Below are positions 9,295 through 17,400 of a stretch of DNA of 20,138 nucleotides, piece after piece. The position numbers were made by a program, and so were the translations under genes. The notes under the pieces are model-generated. The model did not search any database. It saw only the letters and a list, made by a program, of their open reading frames with translations, and was not told where the DNA came from. The number at the start of each line of letters is the position of its first letter. Positions within the stretch are counted from its first letter, which is position 1. This DNA is from JAXLWB01 sp046328715 (GTDB lineage: Bacteria; Chloroflexota; Anaerolineae; Caldilineales; Caldilineaceae). The stretch spans positions 1 to 20,138 of the forward strand of contig JAXLWB010000080.1 in the NCBI GenBank assembly GCA_046328715.1. The letters run 5' to 3'.

Positions 9295-9400
9295 ATCCTT
9301 GGCGCAGCTTCCCTACCCCCGAAGTGGTTAGCCGCAGTTTACAGTTCTTTCTCTTTTCGAGGGTATTTTTTCGCTCATTTTTGTCTCACGGTTCTTGACA

Positions 9401-9458
9401 TATTCCGGAAAATCACTATTGGCGTAACAAGAAAGGTGAAACGTATCATCACAACTAA
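9401..9458 (+). pseudogene. Stranded C-terminal stub of the RHS toxin tip, beyond the IS
   Basis: Directly after the IS right end, the frame starting at 9402 reads IPENHYWRNKKGETYHHN and then TAA (9456-9458). This would continue naturally after STVE, the last toxin residues before the IS (about 7791). It resembles the HYxxNxKTGE endings seen on many polymorphic toxins. Exact excision between the assumed IS ends would instead give the frame VFRKITIGVTRKVK..., so the join is uncertain by a base or two. No start codon or independent gene is present here. Confidence 0.45.
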
Positions 9459-9461
9459 CTA

Positions 9462-9596
9462 ATAGACAAAACATTTGAAGGTTGCACAAACGTCCCCAGA
9501 ACGACACACAGAAATCAGGTTACATAAGCTACATTTGCGTAGTACCAGGGATATACTTGACCGTTCAATTGTGTAAGGTCTATTTATCTTGTCTAT
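9462..9596. repeat. Small inverted-repeat (MITE-like) element, copy 1
   Basis: The left arm 9462-9489 begins ATAGACAA and ends TTGCACAA. The reverse complement of 9569-9596 begins ATAGACAA and ends TTACACAA. The two 28-base arms agree at about 19 positions. The right arm matches 19273-19299 at 22 of 27 positions, so this is related to the element between uppP and the phosphatase gene. The interior holds no convincing gene. Confidence 0.5.
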
Positions 9597-9780
9597 AAGC
9601 TCTGAATGAGAAGCAGAGTTTTTCAAAGCCAACTTCAAGGAATAAACTCCGTTTTTCATTCAGGGTACAGGTTAATAGGGAAGCTACGCCAAAACTTTAT
9701 TAATGATAGGATTTATGCAAGATAACTTATCACAAGATACCTGGCAGGTGGCTAGTTCGGGTTCTACGTAAGTTCTAGAT

Positions 9781-9847
9781 GTGTAGATTGTGTCTCTATC
9801 GCTGCCCTTAAACCGCATAGAGGCGGAGAAATGAAAATAATCTACAC
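9781..9847. other. Nested inverted repeats in an AT-rich intergenic stretch
   Basis: GTGTAGATT (9781-9789) pairs perfectly with AATCTACAC (9839-9847). Inside it, CTCTAT pairs with ATAGAG. Together they form a branched or nested hairpin ending about 45 bases before the ATG at 9894. It could be a transcript structure or a degenerate element end. The rest of 9597-9893 shows nothing I can identify. Confidence 0.4.
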
Positions 9848-9893
9848 CTGTAACATTTAGTTTCCAATAAAGTCACTTATTGTATAGGTCAAT

Positions 9894-10376
9894 ATGCATC
9901 AAACTGTACAGAGAAGTATCAACCAATTAATGGTAAATTCTGAAGAGAAACATGACGCTGTTCTTCATCTTACCATGCTCAAGAAAAAGATGCTGCAGCC
10001 AGAGCATATTTTTGATCTCGAAAGCCTGATTTACGGCAGTATTGTTAATCAAGCACTTGCTGCCGAATTAGAAGGAGATCAATCGTCACTTATAGCCCTT
10101 AGTAATCAACTTGCAGGAAAGCAAACATACGCAATTTCTTATGTGTTAAGATATGAATTTTTGAATATTCTAGATGATAATGTCCTAATTGCCTACAACC
10201 TTTTGTGTAACTTGCTGGAATGGTATACAAACCGAATCGATGAAGTTAATAAGCAAGAACCTAATGTCACGGACTATGAAGAGATGTATGAAACTTTACA
10301 CACTTGGTGTTATGCGTCTCCTCCTCCGAAGACGGTTGCTGAGCTGATAGTGTCTCAGGTAGCCATATTTTATTAA
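9894..10376 (+). CDS. Hypothetical protein, possibly immunity-like; may continue by frameshift into 10379-10579
   Basis: This 160-residue, mainly helical and acidic protein has no motif I recognise; a sample is LDDNVLIAYNLLCNLLEWYT. The ATG at 9894 has a weak AGG ribosome-binding sequence 6-8 bases upstream. It ends in SPPPKTVAELIVSQVAIFY. The overlapping frame is open from 10343 and reads VSGSHILLILPDPPALNF, so a one-base error could join the two into one protein of about 228 residues. It is the first gene after the broken RHS toxin, which is where an immunity gene would be expected. Function is otherwise unknown. Base composition is more AT-rich than in the RHS gene, as is common for immunity genes. 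Confidence 0.5.
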   Translation: MHQTVQRSINQLMVNSEEKHDAVLHLTMLKKKMLQPEHIFDLESLIYGSIVNQALAAELEGDQSSLIALSNQLAGKQTYAISYVLRYEFLNILDDNVLIAYNLLCNLLEWYTNRIDEVNKQEPNVTDYEEMYETLHTWCYASPPPKTVAELIVSQVAIFY

Positions 10377-10378
10377 TT

Positions 10379-10579
10379 TTGCCTGATCCACCAGCGCTAA
10401 ATTTTACGGCGATTGATGATACTGCATCATTTTCAACGATCTATCCCACCGAAAATATTGAAGATGTTAGGTTTCATTTGCAATATATCCAGTCCTTAAT
10501 GAGAAAGTTAAAAGGGCTAGAATCGCTATATGTAGATATACATTTCATCCCAACAGGATTTGCGGTAAATATTAGATAG
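10379..10579 (+). CDS. Hypothetical fragment, probable C-terminal part of the preceding gene
   Basis: The 66 codons start at a TTG with no ribosome-binding site and read PDPPALNFTAIDDTASF through FIPTGFAVNIR. The frame is open further upstream to 10343, inside the preceding gene, so this is more likely the second half of a frameshifted gene than an independent one. It stops 8 bases before the start of the duplicated Rpn-tail repeat (10588). Confidence 0.35.
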   Translation: MPDPPALNFTAIDDTASFSTIYPTENIEDVRFHLQYIQSLMRKLKGLESLYVDIHFIPTGFAVNIR

Positions 10580-10587
10580 AAGCCATG

Positions 10588-10883
10588 TGTCAAGACCTGA
10601 ATTACGTTGACGGTAAATGTACCGTTCACGACACGGCGCAACGATTCTGTTTCTGAGCAACTTCGCTACGTTTAACAAGGATTGCCCTACTTACAGAATA
10701 CAACAACAAGAGGTGACGGAATGCTCCGTCACCTCTTGTTGTGTCTTTGGTCGTTCTCTTTGATCTTACTTCTGTTCTTGCTCTCTTGGCAAACAAGCGA
10801 GCACTTTCTCTTCAAACGCAGCCAGGGTTGGGGCGATCAGCAGTTGGTTGACTAGTTCGGTAAGTTGGTCGAGGTTGTGAATG
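10588..10883. repeat. Duplicated segment, copy A (Rpn tail plus downstream hairpin)
   Basis: This segment is repeated in the same orientation at 14024-14293. Both copies start TGTCAA, share GTAAATGT followed by GTTCAC about 40 bases in, then the GAGGTGAC hairpin, then the last codons of the Rpn gene (minus strand). The coding half is the better conserved. Copy A continues into the rest of the Rpn gene, whereas copy B stops. Confidence 0.75.
10703..10742. terminator. Perfect 18-bp hairpin downstream of the Rpn gene
   Basis: ACAACAAGAGGTGACGGA (10703-10720) pairs without mismatch with 10725-10742 around the loop ATGC. It lies just after the Rpn stop (minus strand, 10766). Neither side has a strong T run, so an intrinsic terminator is plausible but not proven. 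A copy with one mismatch lies at 14120-14147. Confidence 0.6.
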
Positions 10884-11888
10884 CGGGCAAGGTAGGCGGT
10901 GTACTTTTTGCGTTCTTCCTCAACGATGGCAGGAAAACGAAAGTGTAAAAGCTGGAGTAGGTCTGACGCTGGGCAATGACACCTTTCTCGATACCTTCTT
11001 TCTTGCCGATGTCGATACCTTCTTTCTTGCCGATGTCGATGCCTTCTTTCTTGCCTTCTTCAATCATTCCTGTGCCATGGTTTGCATGAGAACCCCTCCT
11101 TCTTTAGGTAAATAGGTCAGCAACTTCTGCGCCATCTCGCTGCGGTCGATGCGGGTGGCTGCTCGACCAATGTAGCGCAGCAACGTCAGTACCATCGCCA
11201 CCCCGCTGGGTTGGTGAATCACTTCACTGGCGAGTTGGAGCACTTCATCCAGGTGTCCACCGAGTTGTGGCTCAAAGATGTGTTTGAGCACGAGTGCCAT
11301 CATGCGTGTCCGCACTTCGCCCTGGATCGCTTCATCGGCCATACTGGTCAGGTTGATGAAGTGCGGTTCAAAGGCAGGCACATAACGAGCCAGCGCCTGG
11401 GCCAGGGGCGACGCGCTGCGTCCTCCATGCCGTTGAAGTGCCGGGCAAAACGACAAGCTCACCTGCCAGTTCGTCTTGCCATGATAGACCAATAATACCA
11501 CAATCGGTGTCAACAAGCGAGGCCGTTTGGGCTGCTCTTTGGCTTTGTCAGCTTCGGCGTTGAGATGTTCAAACTCCTGCACCCAGTAACTTACCTGATA
11601 GCGCAGCACTTGAAAATCAACCCAGTCATCGGGATAGCTCTTATGTTCGTAGAGGAAGGCAATGCGCAAGTCCGTGTTGAAGCGAGTGGTGGTGCTGTAG
11701 ATCAGGTCACTAAAGTGGGCACGCAACTTCTCATCCACAAACGAATCCTTTTCCAACTGCAACTGCGACAAATCAATCAGGGCGAGAATCTCTGCTGGCA
11801 GGTATTGACGCAGAAAGTCAGATGCGACCCTGGGCTGGCTGAGATACTGCTTGAAAAAGGCATCATGTGGGTTGTTCTGCTCGCTCAT
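10766..11888 (-). pseudogene. Rpn-family nuclease/putative transposase (Transposase_31/PD-(D/E)XK type), frameshifted
   Basis: From ATG at 11888 the protein reads MSEQNNPHDAFFKQYLSQ and continues through FNTDLRIAFLYEHKSYPDDW, FQVLRYQVSYW and LLTPIVVLLVYHGK to a TGA at 11064. This is the N-terminal nuclease domain of RpnA-like proteins, whose relatives promote RecA-independent recombination in E. coli. The C-terminal coiled region continues in another frame from 11067 (MIEEGKKEGIDIG, with an 8-residue GKKEGIDI unit repeated). A second frame change near 10950 restores the expected ending (LLQLLHFRFPAIVEEERKK ... APTLAAFEEKVLAC), with a stop at 10766-10768. It thus has two frameshifts: probably a pseudogene, though the nuclease domain itself is intact over 275 residues and could still be made. 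A partial second copy of the tail is at 14176-14293. Confidence 0.82.
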
Positions 11889-11895
11889 GTGGGAG

Positions 11896-11925
11896 AGTAT
11901 AGCAGAGTACAAAGGACTTTGACAA
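11896..11925 (-). promoter_or_regulatory. Putative promoter of the Rpn gene, possibly giving a leaderless transcript
   Basis: On the minus strand, TTGTCA (11925-11920) and TATACT (11901-11896) are separated by 18 bases. The -10 box is only 7 bases before the ATG at 11888, and no ribosome-binding site is visible, so transcription would begin at or next to the start codon. Confidence 0.45.
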
Positions 11926-11962
11926 TGATTTGGAAAGGCGGAAGGCTAAGGCATACCCTCAA

Positions 11963-12415
11963 CTTGCCGCACACGCTGGCGAGCAGTATGATTCTGTGCC
12001 TACATTCGAGGTGAATTTGATGCCGATACCACGCAAGGTCGTTTCCTGATTCGTGCTAAGTTTGCCGATAGCAACGGCGCTTCTCTGGGCTACAGTGACA
12101 TCACCGCCATGTACCCTGGTGCCATCAGCAGTTGGACACGGTAGGTGGACGAGTGACCGCTCCAGCCAACTCCGTCTCGATGCAAGTGCAATACCTGCTC
12201 TACCAGAGTTCGGGTTGGGTCAACATCGACGATGTTGAAGTCACAGTCGTTGCTTCTGCCGCAGCCAGCGAAGTCACGAAATATTATTATTTCGGCGGCC
12301 AGCGGGTAGCGATGCGTAAGAACGGCGTGTTGACCTACCTCCACGCTGACCATCCCTCGGCTACGCTCGGGAACCACCTGGGCAGCACCGTGCTGAAACC
12401 AATGCCAGCGGTGCC
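11963..12415 (+). pseudogene. Second RHS tail: broken carbohydrate-binding-like domain and start of the RHS core
   Basis: This is a diverged copy of 6520-6960 of the main RHS gene. LAAHAGEQYD (frame from 11963) shifts near 11995 to AYIRGEFDADTTQGRFLIRA, which meets a TAG near 12142. A third frame resumes GGRVTAPANS and runs through GWVNIDDVEVTVV and KYYYFGGQRVAMRKNG. The conserved HGDHLGST motif is interrupted by a 24-base insertion near 12350, and a one-base loss near 12390 changes the frame again. No start or signal region is present, so this is a displaced C-terminal remnant. It directly abuts the upstream end of the Rpn gene. Confidence 0.85.
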
Positions 12416-13293
12416 GTGGTTAACGATGAGAAGTACAAGACGTACGGCAAACAGCGTGACACAGGCACAGTCAGCACAGACCACCGCTTCACGGGGCAGA
12501 ATGAGGATGGCAGCGGGTTGATGTATTACGGTGCCCGCTTCTATGACCCACAAACGGGCATGTTCGTGAGTCCGGATACGGTTGTGCCGGATGCGGGATT
12601 GGTGTTTGCATATAACCGGAACATGTATGTATACGGTCGGGTCATGAATGCGAATGATCCGAGTGGACATGCTGCAAATGACAAGGCAATCACTGCTGGT
12701 GATGGTGCTGGTAGTTTAAATGGCAACGGTAATTTTGAAGCATTTCATTGTAGCTACGGAGTTTGTGTCCCTGGTGCAGGAATTCCAGAAATTGATGAGC
12801 CGATGTATGCGCGGGCGATGTCATCTCACAACAAAGATATCGCCTCGGCAATGGCTTTTATTGGTGGAGGCGAAGGTGCACCGCAGACTGAGCCACTAAC
12901 AGTCGTTGACGCTGCTCTTAATGAGGCGGGAATAGCACAGGCAGTAACTCCATCCAAACTTCGCCCTGGTGCAGCAGGTGCGCTTGAAGTTAATGGTAAA
13001 GTTTATACTGCGCAAAGCGCAAAAGGTGGAATCTCCCCTAAATTGAACCCCCAAGTACAAGAGGTATTAGATAATATTCCGCCTGAACAACGCTCATTTT
13101 CTCATGGATTTTGTGTTGAGCCACAGTGTATTTCCCAAGCACTCGATGATGGTGTTGACCCAAAGGGAGGGTAAGTTACGTAGTCGATGTTCGTGGTCCG
13201 AGACAACCCTGCACATGGAACACGAAAACCGCCTGTTCATCTTGTTCAGCGGTGTTGAAGCATTTCGGTATCACGGATGGAGCTGCCAACTAA
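12416..13293 (+). pseudogene. RHS core with YwqJ/cytidine-deaminase-like toxin tip, frameshifted
   Basis: Frame 12416-13174 (252 codons) gives the end of the RHS core (YGKQRDTGTVSTDHRFTGQ, ARFYDPQTGMFVSPDT, NDPSGH). From 12671 it carries a tip unrelated to the first RHS gene. The tip contains ALEVNGKVYTAQSAKGG, LNPQVQEVLDNIPPEQRS and HGFCVEPQCISQAL, the pattern of YwqJ-like toxin deaminases. There the Cys of C-x-E is a zinc ligand and the Glu is the proton shuttle. The second zinc motif is missing from this frame because of a stop at 13172. One base back the frame continues VSYVVDVRGPRQPC and TACSSCSAVLKHFGI, supplying the CxxC, and stops at 13291-13293. A one-base deletion (or two-base insertion) near 13165 has therefore split the zinc site. 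The immunity-type gene follows 65 bases later. Confidence 0.78.
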
Positions 13294-13344
13294 TATATTG
13301 ACGACGAGAGATATAGAGAGTAAGATCTTTCGTCGTCAATATAT
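13293..13344. repeat. Perfect 15-bp inverted repeat between toxin and immunity genes
   Basis: ATATATTGACGACGA (13293-13307) pairs exactly with 13330-13344 around a 22-base loop. It begins within the deaminase stop codon and ends 14 bases before the ATG of the SUKH gene. It could attenuate transcription between toxin and immunity gene, or be a tiny insertion: the outer eight bases ATATATTG are the same as in the arms of the 13816-13995 element. Confidence 0.65.
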
Positions 13345-13358
13345 ACGTGAGGTAAATA

Positions 13359-13790
13359 ATGAATCGTCAACATGACAATAGATTTTCAACTGAAACTCAT
13401 GAATTATTGAAAAGAGCGGGTTGGTTTCCTAGCCGTGATGTGTTTGAGTCAGTAACATTGCCAAAAAAATTTAGAATCTTTCCTGTGGCAATCAAAGTCC
13501 TATCGGAGTTTGGTAATCTAAAAATTGGTGAATCAGGTCCTGGTATAGACGTGCTAAATCAACTATTGTTTTTGAGCCAAAACTTGCTGAATATGAAGAT
13601 GATCGCTTTACCGAATGGGCAGAGGAAATTCATACCACTCTTTACCCACTTGGAATAGTCGACAATGGATTAATGTTTCTAGCTATTGCTGAAAATGGCG
13701 CTGTATACCTAGTTATGGAGCGACTTTTTGCTAGTAGATGCAGATTTTGATAATGCTCTAGAAAAAATACTTAGAGGGTTGAAGATTTGA
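13359..13790 (+). pseudogene. SUKH-3-type immunity protein, two frameshifts
   Basis: ATG 13359 follows a GTGAGG ribosome-binding site. The first frame reads FSTETHELLKRAGWFPSRDV, then FPVAIKVLSEFGNLKIGESG and PGID, the N-terminal pattern of SUKH-3. A one-base loss near 13560 moves the sequence to the frame TIVFEPKLAEYEDDRFTEWA, EEIHTTLYPLGIVDNG, MFLAIAENGAVYLVMERL. A one-base gain near 13725 then gives DFLLVDADFDNALEKILRGL and the stop 13788-13790. Reassembled, it is about 143 residues with the family's expected length and order. SUKH proteins are known immunity partners of deaminase and nuclease tip toxins, which fits the deaminase just upstream. As it stands only the first 99 residues (13359-13658) can be translated. 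Confidence 0.78.
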
Positions 13791-13815
13791 AAGTGTGGCT
13801 TAAAATCTTTATCGC

Positions 13816-13995
13816 TATATATTGGACTTTTGACAATTTCTGAGGGTTTTCCGGTAGTTGCTACGGTTAGCCTATAAAGCGAATTAACTGGCAGTTTGAG
13901 CAACAAATGCTGATTCCCAAACTCCGATTAATTCCTAAGCATATGTTTGATACCCCGAATGGAGTATGACAAGATTGTCAAAAGTCCAATATATA
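13816..13995. mobile_element. MITE-like element with perfect 22-bp terminal inverted repeats
   Basis: Bases 13816-13837 (ending GGACTTTTGACAAT) are the exact reverse complement of 13974-13995. The 136-base interior has no gene. The arms begin TATATA, compatible with TA target duplication as in IS630/Tc1-mariner relatives, but this is inference. It follows the SUKH remnant by 25 bases. The surrounding 13791-14023 has no other gene I can support. Confidence 0.7.
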
Positions 13996-14023
13996 CTGAC
14001 CTCAAAAACTAGAGAGCACCGTT

Positions 14024-14293
14024 TGTCAAACTCTGAAATGTGTTGACAGTAAATGTGCAGTTCACAACAAGCCTGTCAATCTCATGATCAATCTGTTGTT
14101 ATATTTGATCTAAATAAGAAGAGGTGACAGAACATTCCGTCACCTCTCGTTGTGTTTGGGGAAGTTCTCTTTGGTTTACTTCTGCTCATGCTCCTTTGGC
14201 AGGTACGCGAGCACTTTTTCTTCAAACGCGGCCAAGGTTGGGGCGATCAGCAGTTGGTTGACCAGTTCGGTCAGGGGGTCGAGGTTGTGAATG
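14024..14293. repeat. Duplicated segment, copy B, with hairpin at 14120-14147
   Basis: This is a second copy of 10588-10883 in the same orientation. The hairpin here is AGAGGTGACAGA pairing with TCCGTCACCTCT with one mismatch. The similarity ends at the GTGAATG near 14287-14293, immediately before sequence leading to the PKD-protein gene. Confidence 0.75.
14176..14293 (-). pseudogene. Truncated second copy of the Rpn tail
   Basis: The minus strand reads IHNLDPLTELVNQLLIAP then TLAAFEEKVLAYLPKEHEQK and stops at 14176-14178. It is nearly the same as the frame-restored ending of the Rpn pseudogene at 10766. Only about 38 codons remain and there is no start. It marks where a second Rpn gene lay or where the element recombined. 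Confidence 0.75.
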
Positions 14294-14401
14294 AGAACAG
14301 ACCTCACCCGTTCGATGTCAACTATTTGCAGGAAAGAATTCCACCCCCTCCTTCGTCTCCTTCATACGAATCCATTGATTTTGACTCTACTGGAGGAGAC
14401 G

Positions 14402-17400
14402 ATGAACCAATCAAACGAACCCAAATCAGCTCTACGTCTGCTGGCCGTGCTCCTGATCATTCTGCTGGTCTGCGGCGCGCTGCTGATGGCACAACGGAGT
14501 TATGCCCAGCAACCCGATGTAGCGAATCAGATCTTTTTGCCGTTGCTCAGTGACGGCAGTTCTAAGGATGGGAGTGATCTAGCAGCCTTTGCTCCAGCAC
14601 TCTCCGGCGAATTGGCTGGCGGCGACTACACTGCCACCTCGTTCCATATCCCCGCCAACGTACAGATCCACCTCACCGGTCCGCTAACGATCCAGGTGCA
14701 GCAGGATGTACAGATCGAAGGTAGCTTGATCGCCGATTGCCACGCCATTCAGATTGTGACCGACGGAAATCTGGTGGTCCAGGGCACGATAGACAATCGT
14801 TGTACATCCACTGAAACCACTCCAGGTGGCCTCACACTCTACAGCAATCAGGGCACTTTGCAACTTGGCACTCCGCAACAGCCCGCCACGATCGAGAGCG
14901 ACGGCGACCTCGACCTGGGCAATGCTCCCACCCTGGCCGATTGGGAAGTCGCCTTAACCGCAGAACAGCGCAGTTCCTCCCCCTTGCCGCCGGTTTGTTC
15001 GGCCAATGCCGACAGTTTGATCGCCAACGCCACCCTGGCTGACCCGGCAACCGTTCATTTCTATGGTGCAGGGTTGGACCCCGATGGTGGACCCGTCACC
15101 TTTGCCTGGGACTTTGGTGATGGCAGCAGCGCCTCGACCACTAACCCGACTCATGACTACACGCAAGCTAGCGAACGTACAGTCGTGCTAACCGTCAGCG
15201 ACGACGAAGGTGCCCTGTGCCAAAGTAGCCTCGTGCTGCAACTGAACGATCCAACACAAGGAACGACAGCCCCAGCAGTCGCCTTTGAAGCCAGCGATCT
15301 AGCTGTAGCGGTCGGTGAAGAGATTAGTTTGAACGCTGCTGCCATCGCCGACCAGGAAACCGTCTCGGTCACTTGGGACTTCGGTGATGGCGCTTCCTCC
15401 TCAATCCTCAGCGCAACGCACGCTTATGTCCAACCCGGTCGCTATGAACTTCAACTCACCGCCACCAATGAGAAGGGCGAAACGCGCTTGGCCAGCGGTT
15501 CGATCTACGTTTTCAGCGAACAGCGTACACTATTTGCTGCGGATGTAGAACAAGCACAGGCAATCTGTCCGCCGAATGCGCCGCCACCGGGAGCAGTGCT
15601 GATCAACGTGGTCAACAATCCACCCAAGGCAGCCGCAGGACGCAATGGTGCTAACCGTCGCTATCGCTGGCGTGGTGATGTGATCGTAGCCCCCGGCCTT
15701 AATATTCGAGGCGGTGACGGCGGCGACGGGGCGGATCGCAACGGTCGTCCATTGGCAGTGGCACAGAGTGGCGGCGACGGCGGCAGCCTCGACATTTTGG
15801 TGGCAGGACGGGTGACCTTCTGTGCCGGCGTCACCCTAGCGGCGGGAGATGGCGGCAAAGGCGGCAATGCCACAGCGACTGCCCCCAGCGGGCAGACGGC
15901 GACTGCTCGTGGCGGTAAAGGTGGCGATGCAGGCGACCATCTGCGCGTGCTGGCCAGCGCCGGCATTGTCTTTGAAGGGGCAGTCACAGTCGATCCGGGC
16001 AGCGGCGGCGATGGTGGTAACGCTACAGCCACCGGCGACGCTGGACAGAATCGCTGTCCAGTCGCTGATGCGGGTGCCCATGCACTGGCCAATGGTGGCA
16101 ACGGCGGGCGGGCGACCAAGTTTGCCTGGAGCCGCGGCAACGTGGTTGGGCTAGCAAATGTGACAATCATCAACGGCCTGGGCGGCTTGGGCGGCGATGC
16201 CGAAGCAAACGGCGGCACTGGTGGCAATGCCATCTGCCAGACAACCGCCACCAGTGGCACTGGTGGCAATGCAGTGGCAAATGGCGGTAAAGGGGGCGAC
16301 GCCCAGTTGACCGGTGCAGTCAACGCTGGCTGGCAGATCAACCCGGCAGCCTTCTCAGCAGGGTTGGGCGGCAAGGGCGATGCTCAGGCAGGTCACGGTG
16401 GTACAGCTACGGCCACTCCCGCAGCGGCCTGCCAGGCCAGCACAGCCAGTGCCGGCAACGGCGGTATTGCGACGGGACGGGGCGGGGACGGCGGCGTTGG
16501 GCGCAATCGAGGCATCGGCGGCGAAGGTCACGCCACTGGTGGCAATGGCGGCGCAGCCACAGCAACCGGCGGCGATTGTAACGCTTGTAAGGATGGTGGC
16601 AACGCCAATGCCAACGGCGGTGCAGGTGGCGATGCGACGGCTACCTTTGGTCGCCCGCGACCGCTTGGTGACACTACTGCATCCAGCGCGGGCAATGGGG
16701 GGGCCGCAACTGCAACTGGCGGTCGTGGCGGTGATTGCCCAACCTGTCCGGGCGGCAAGGGCGGTAATGGCGGTGTCGCCTCGGCGAACGGTGGCGGCGG
16801 CGGCAACGGGTTGGGTACGGGTCGCCGCACCGGAGGCGACGGTGGGTCAGGCAGCGCCACAGGAGGTGCCGCAGGAAACGGGGCAAACTGCTGCAATCCG
16901 CCACAAGGGGGAGGCAATGGCGGTACTGGCGGCAATGCCACAGGTCATTCGGGCAAAGGCGGCCTACCCGGCGGCAAAACCCCTGCCAATGGCAACAAGG
17001 CAGGCGATGGGGGCAACGGTGGCGAAGGCAAAGGTCCTGGGTCTGGTGGTTCAGGCGGCGTTGGGGCAGGATCGCCCTTTAAAGTGCTGGATGGGGTCAA
17101 AGGTTCAGATGGCAAACTCTGCCGAGAGACACCAACGGCTACGCCAACCGCTACTGCGACGGCAACCAAAACAGCGACAGCGACGAGTACACCAACTCCG
17201 TCATCCACAGTAACCGCCACCGCCACCAGCAGCGCAACGCCGACTCCAACGGGTAATTGTGTGACGACGCCAGGAACAAAACAAGTTGCAACGCCGGTCT
17301 GCACACCTGTCTCAACAACAACGGTGACGGCCACGGTGACCGTGACAGTTACAGCACAGTGTGTGGTTACTCCAGGCAATGGCACGAACAATGCCGTTCC

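Larger units (their letters stand above)
7799..9400 (+). mobile_element. IS3-family insertion sequence, about 1.6 kb
   Basis: The element carries overlapping orfA and orfB of IS3 type. Its imperfect terminal inverted repeats both begin TGTC and share GTGAGACAAA followed within three bases by GAGC: left end 7799-7828, right end as the reverse complement of about 9373-9400. I see no target-site duplication at these ends, so the exact boundaries are uncertain by a few bases, or one flank has been rearranged. The insertion lies inside the toxin tip of the RHS gene. Both transposase frames look intact, so the element may still be active. Confidence 0.85.

Noticed and set aside
9459..9659. A 66-codon minus-strand frame after the IS
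   Set aside because: It overlaps the inverted-repeat element, has no motif or good start, and its codon use looks random.
14152..14553. A 133-codon plus-strand frame before the PKD-protein gene
   Set aside because: It is antisense to the Rpn tail remnant and then overlaps the signal-peptide coding region in the wrong frame.
15661..16941. Long minus-strand frames rich in Pro/Ala opposite the PKD-protein gene
   Set aside because: They are complements of GGC/GGT glycine codons in the repeat region; no start signals or recognisable protein.
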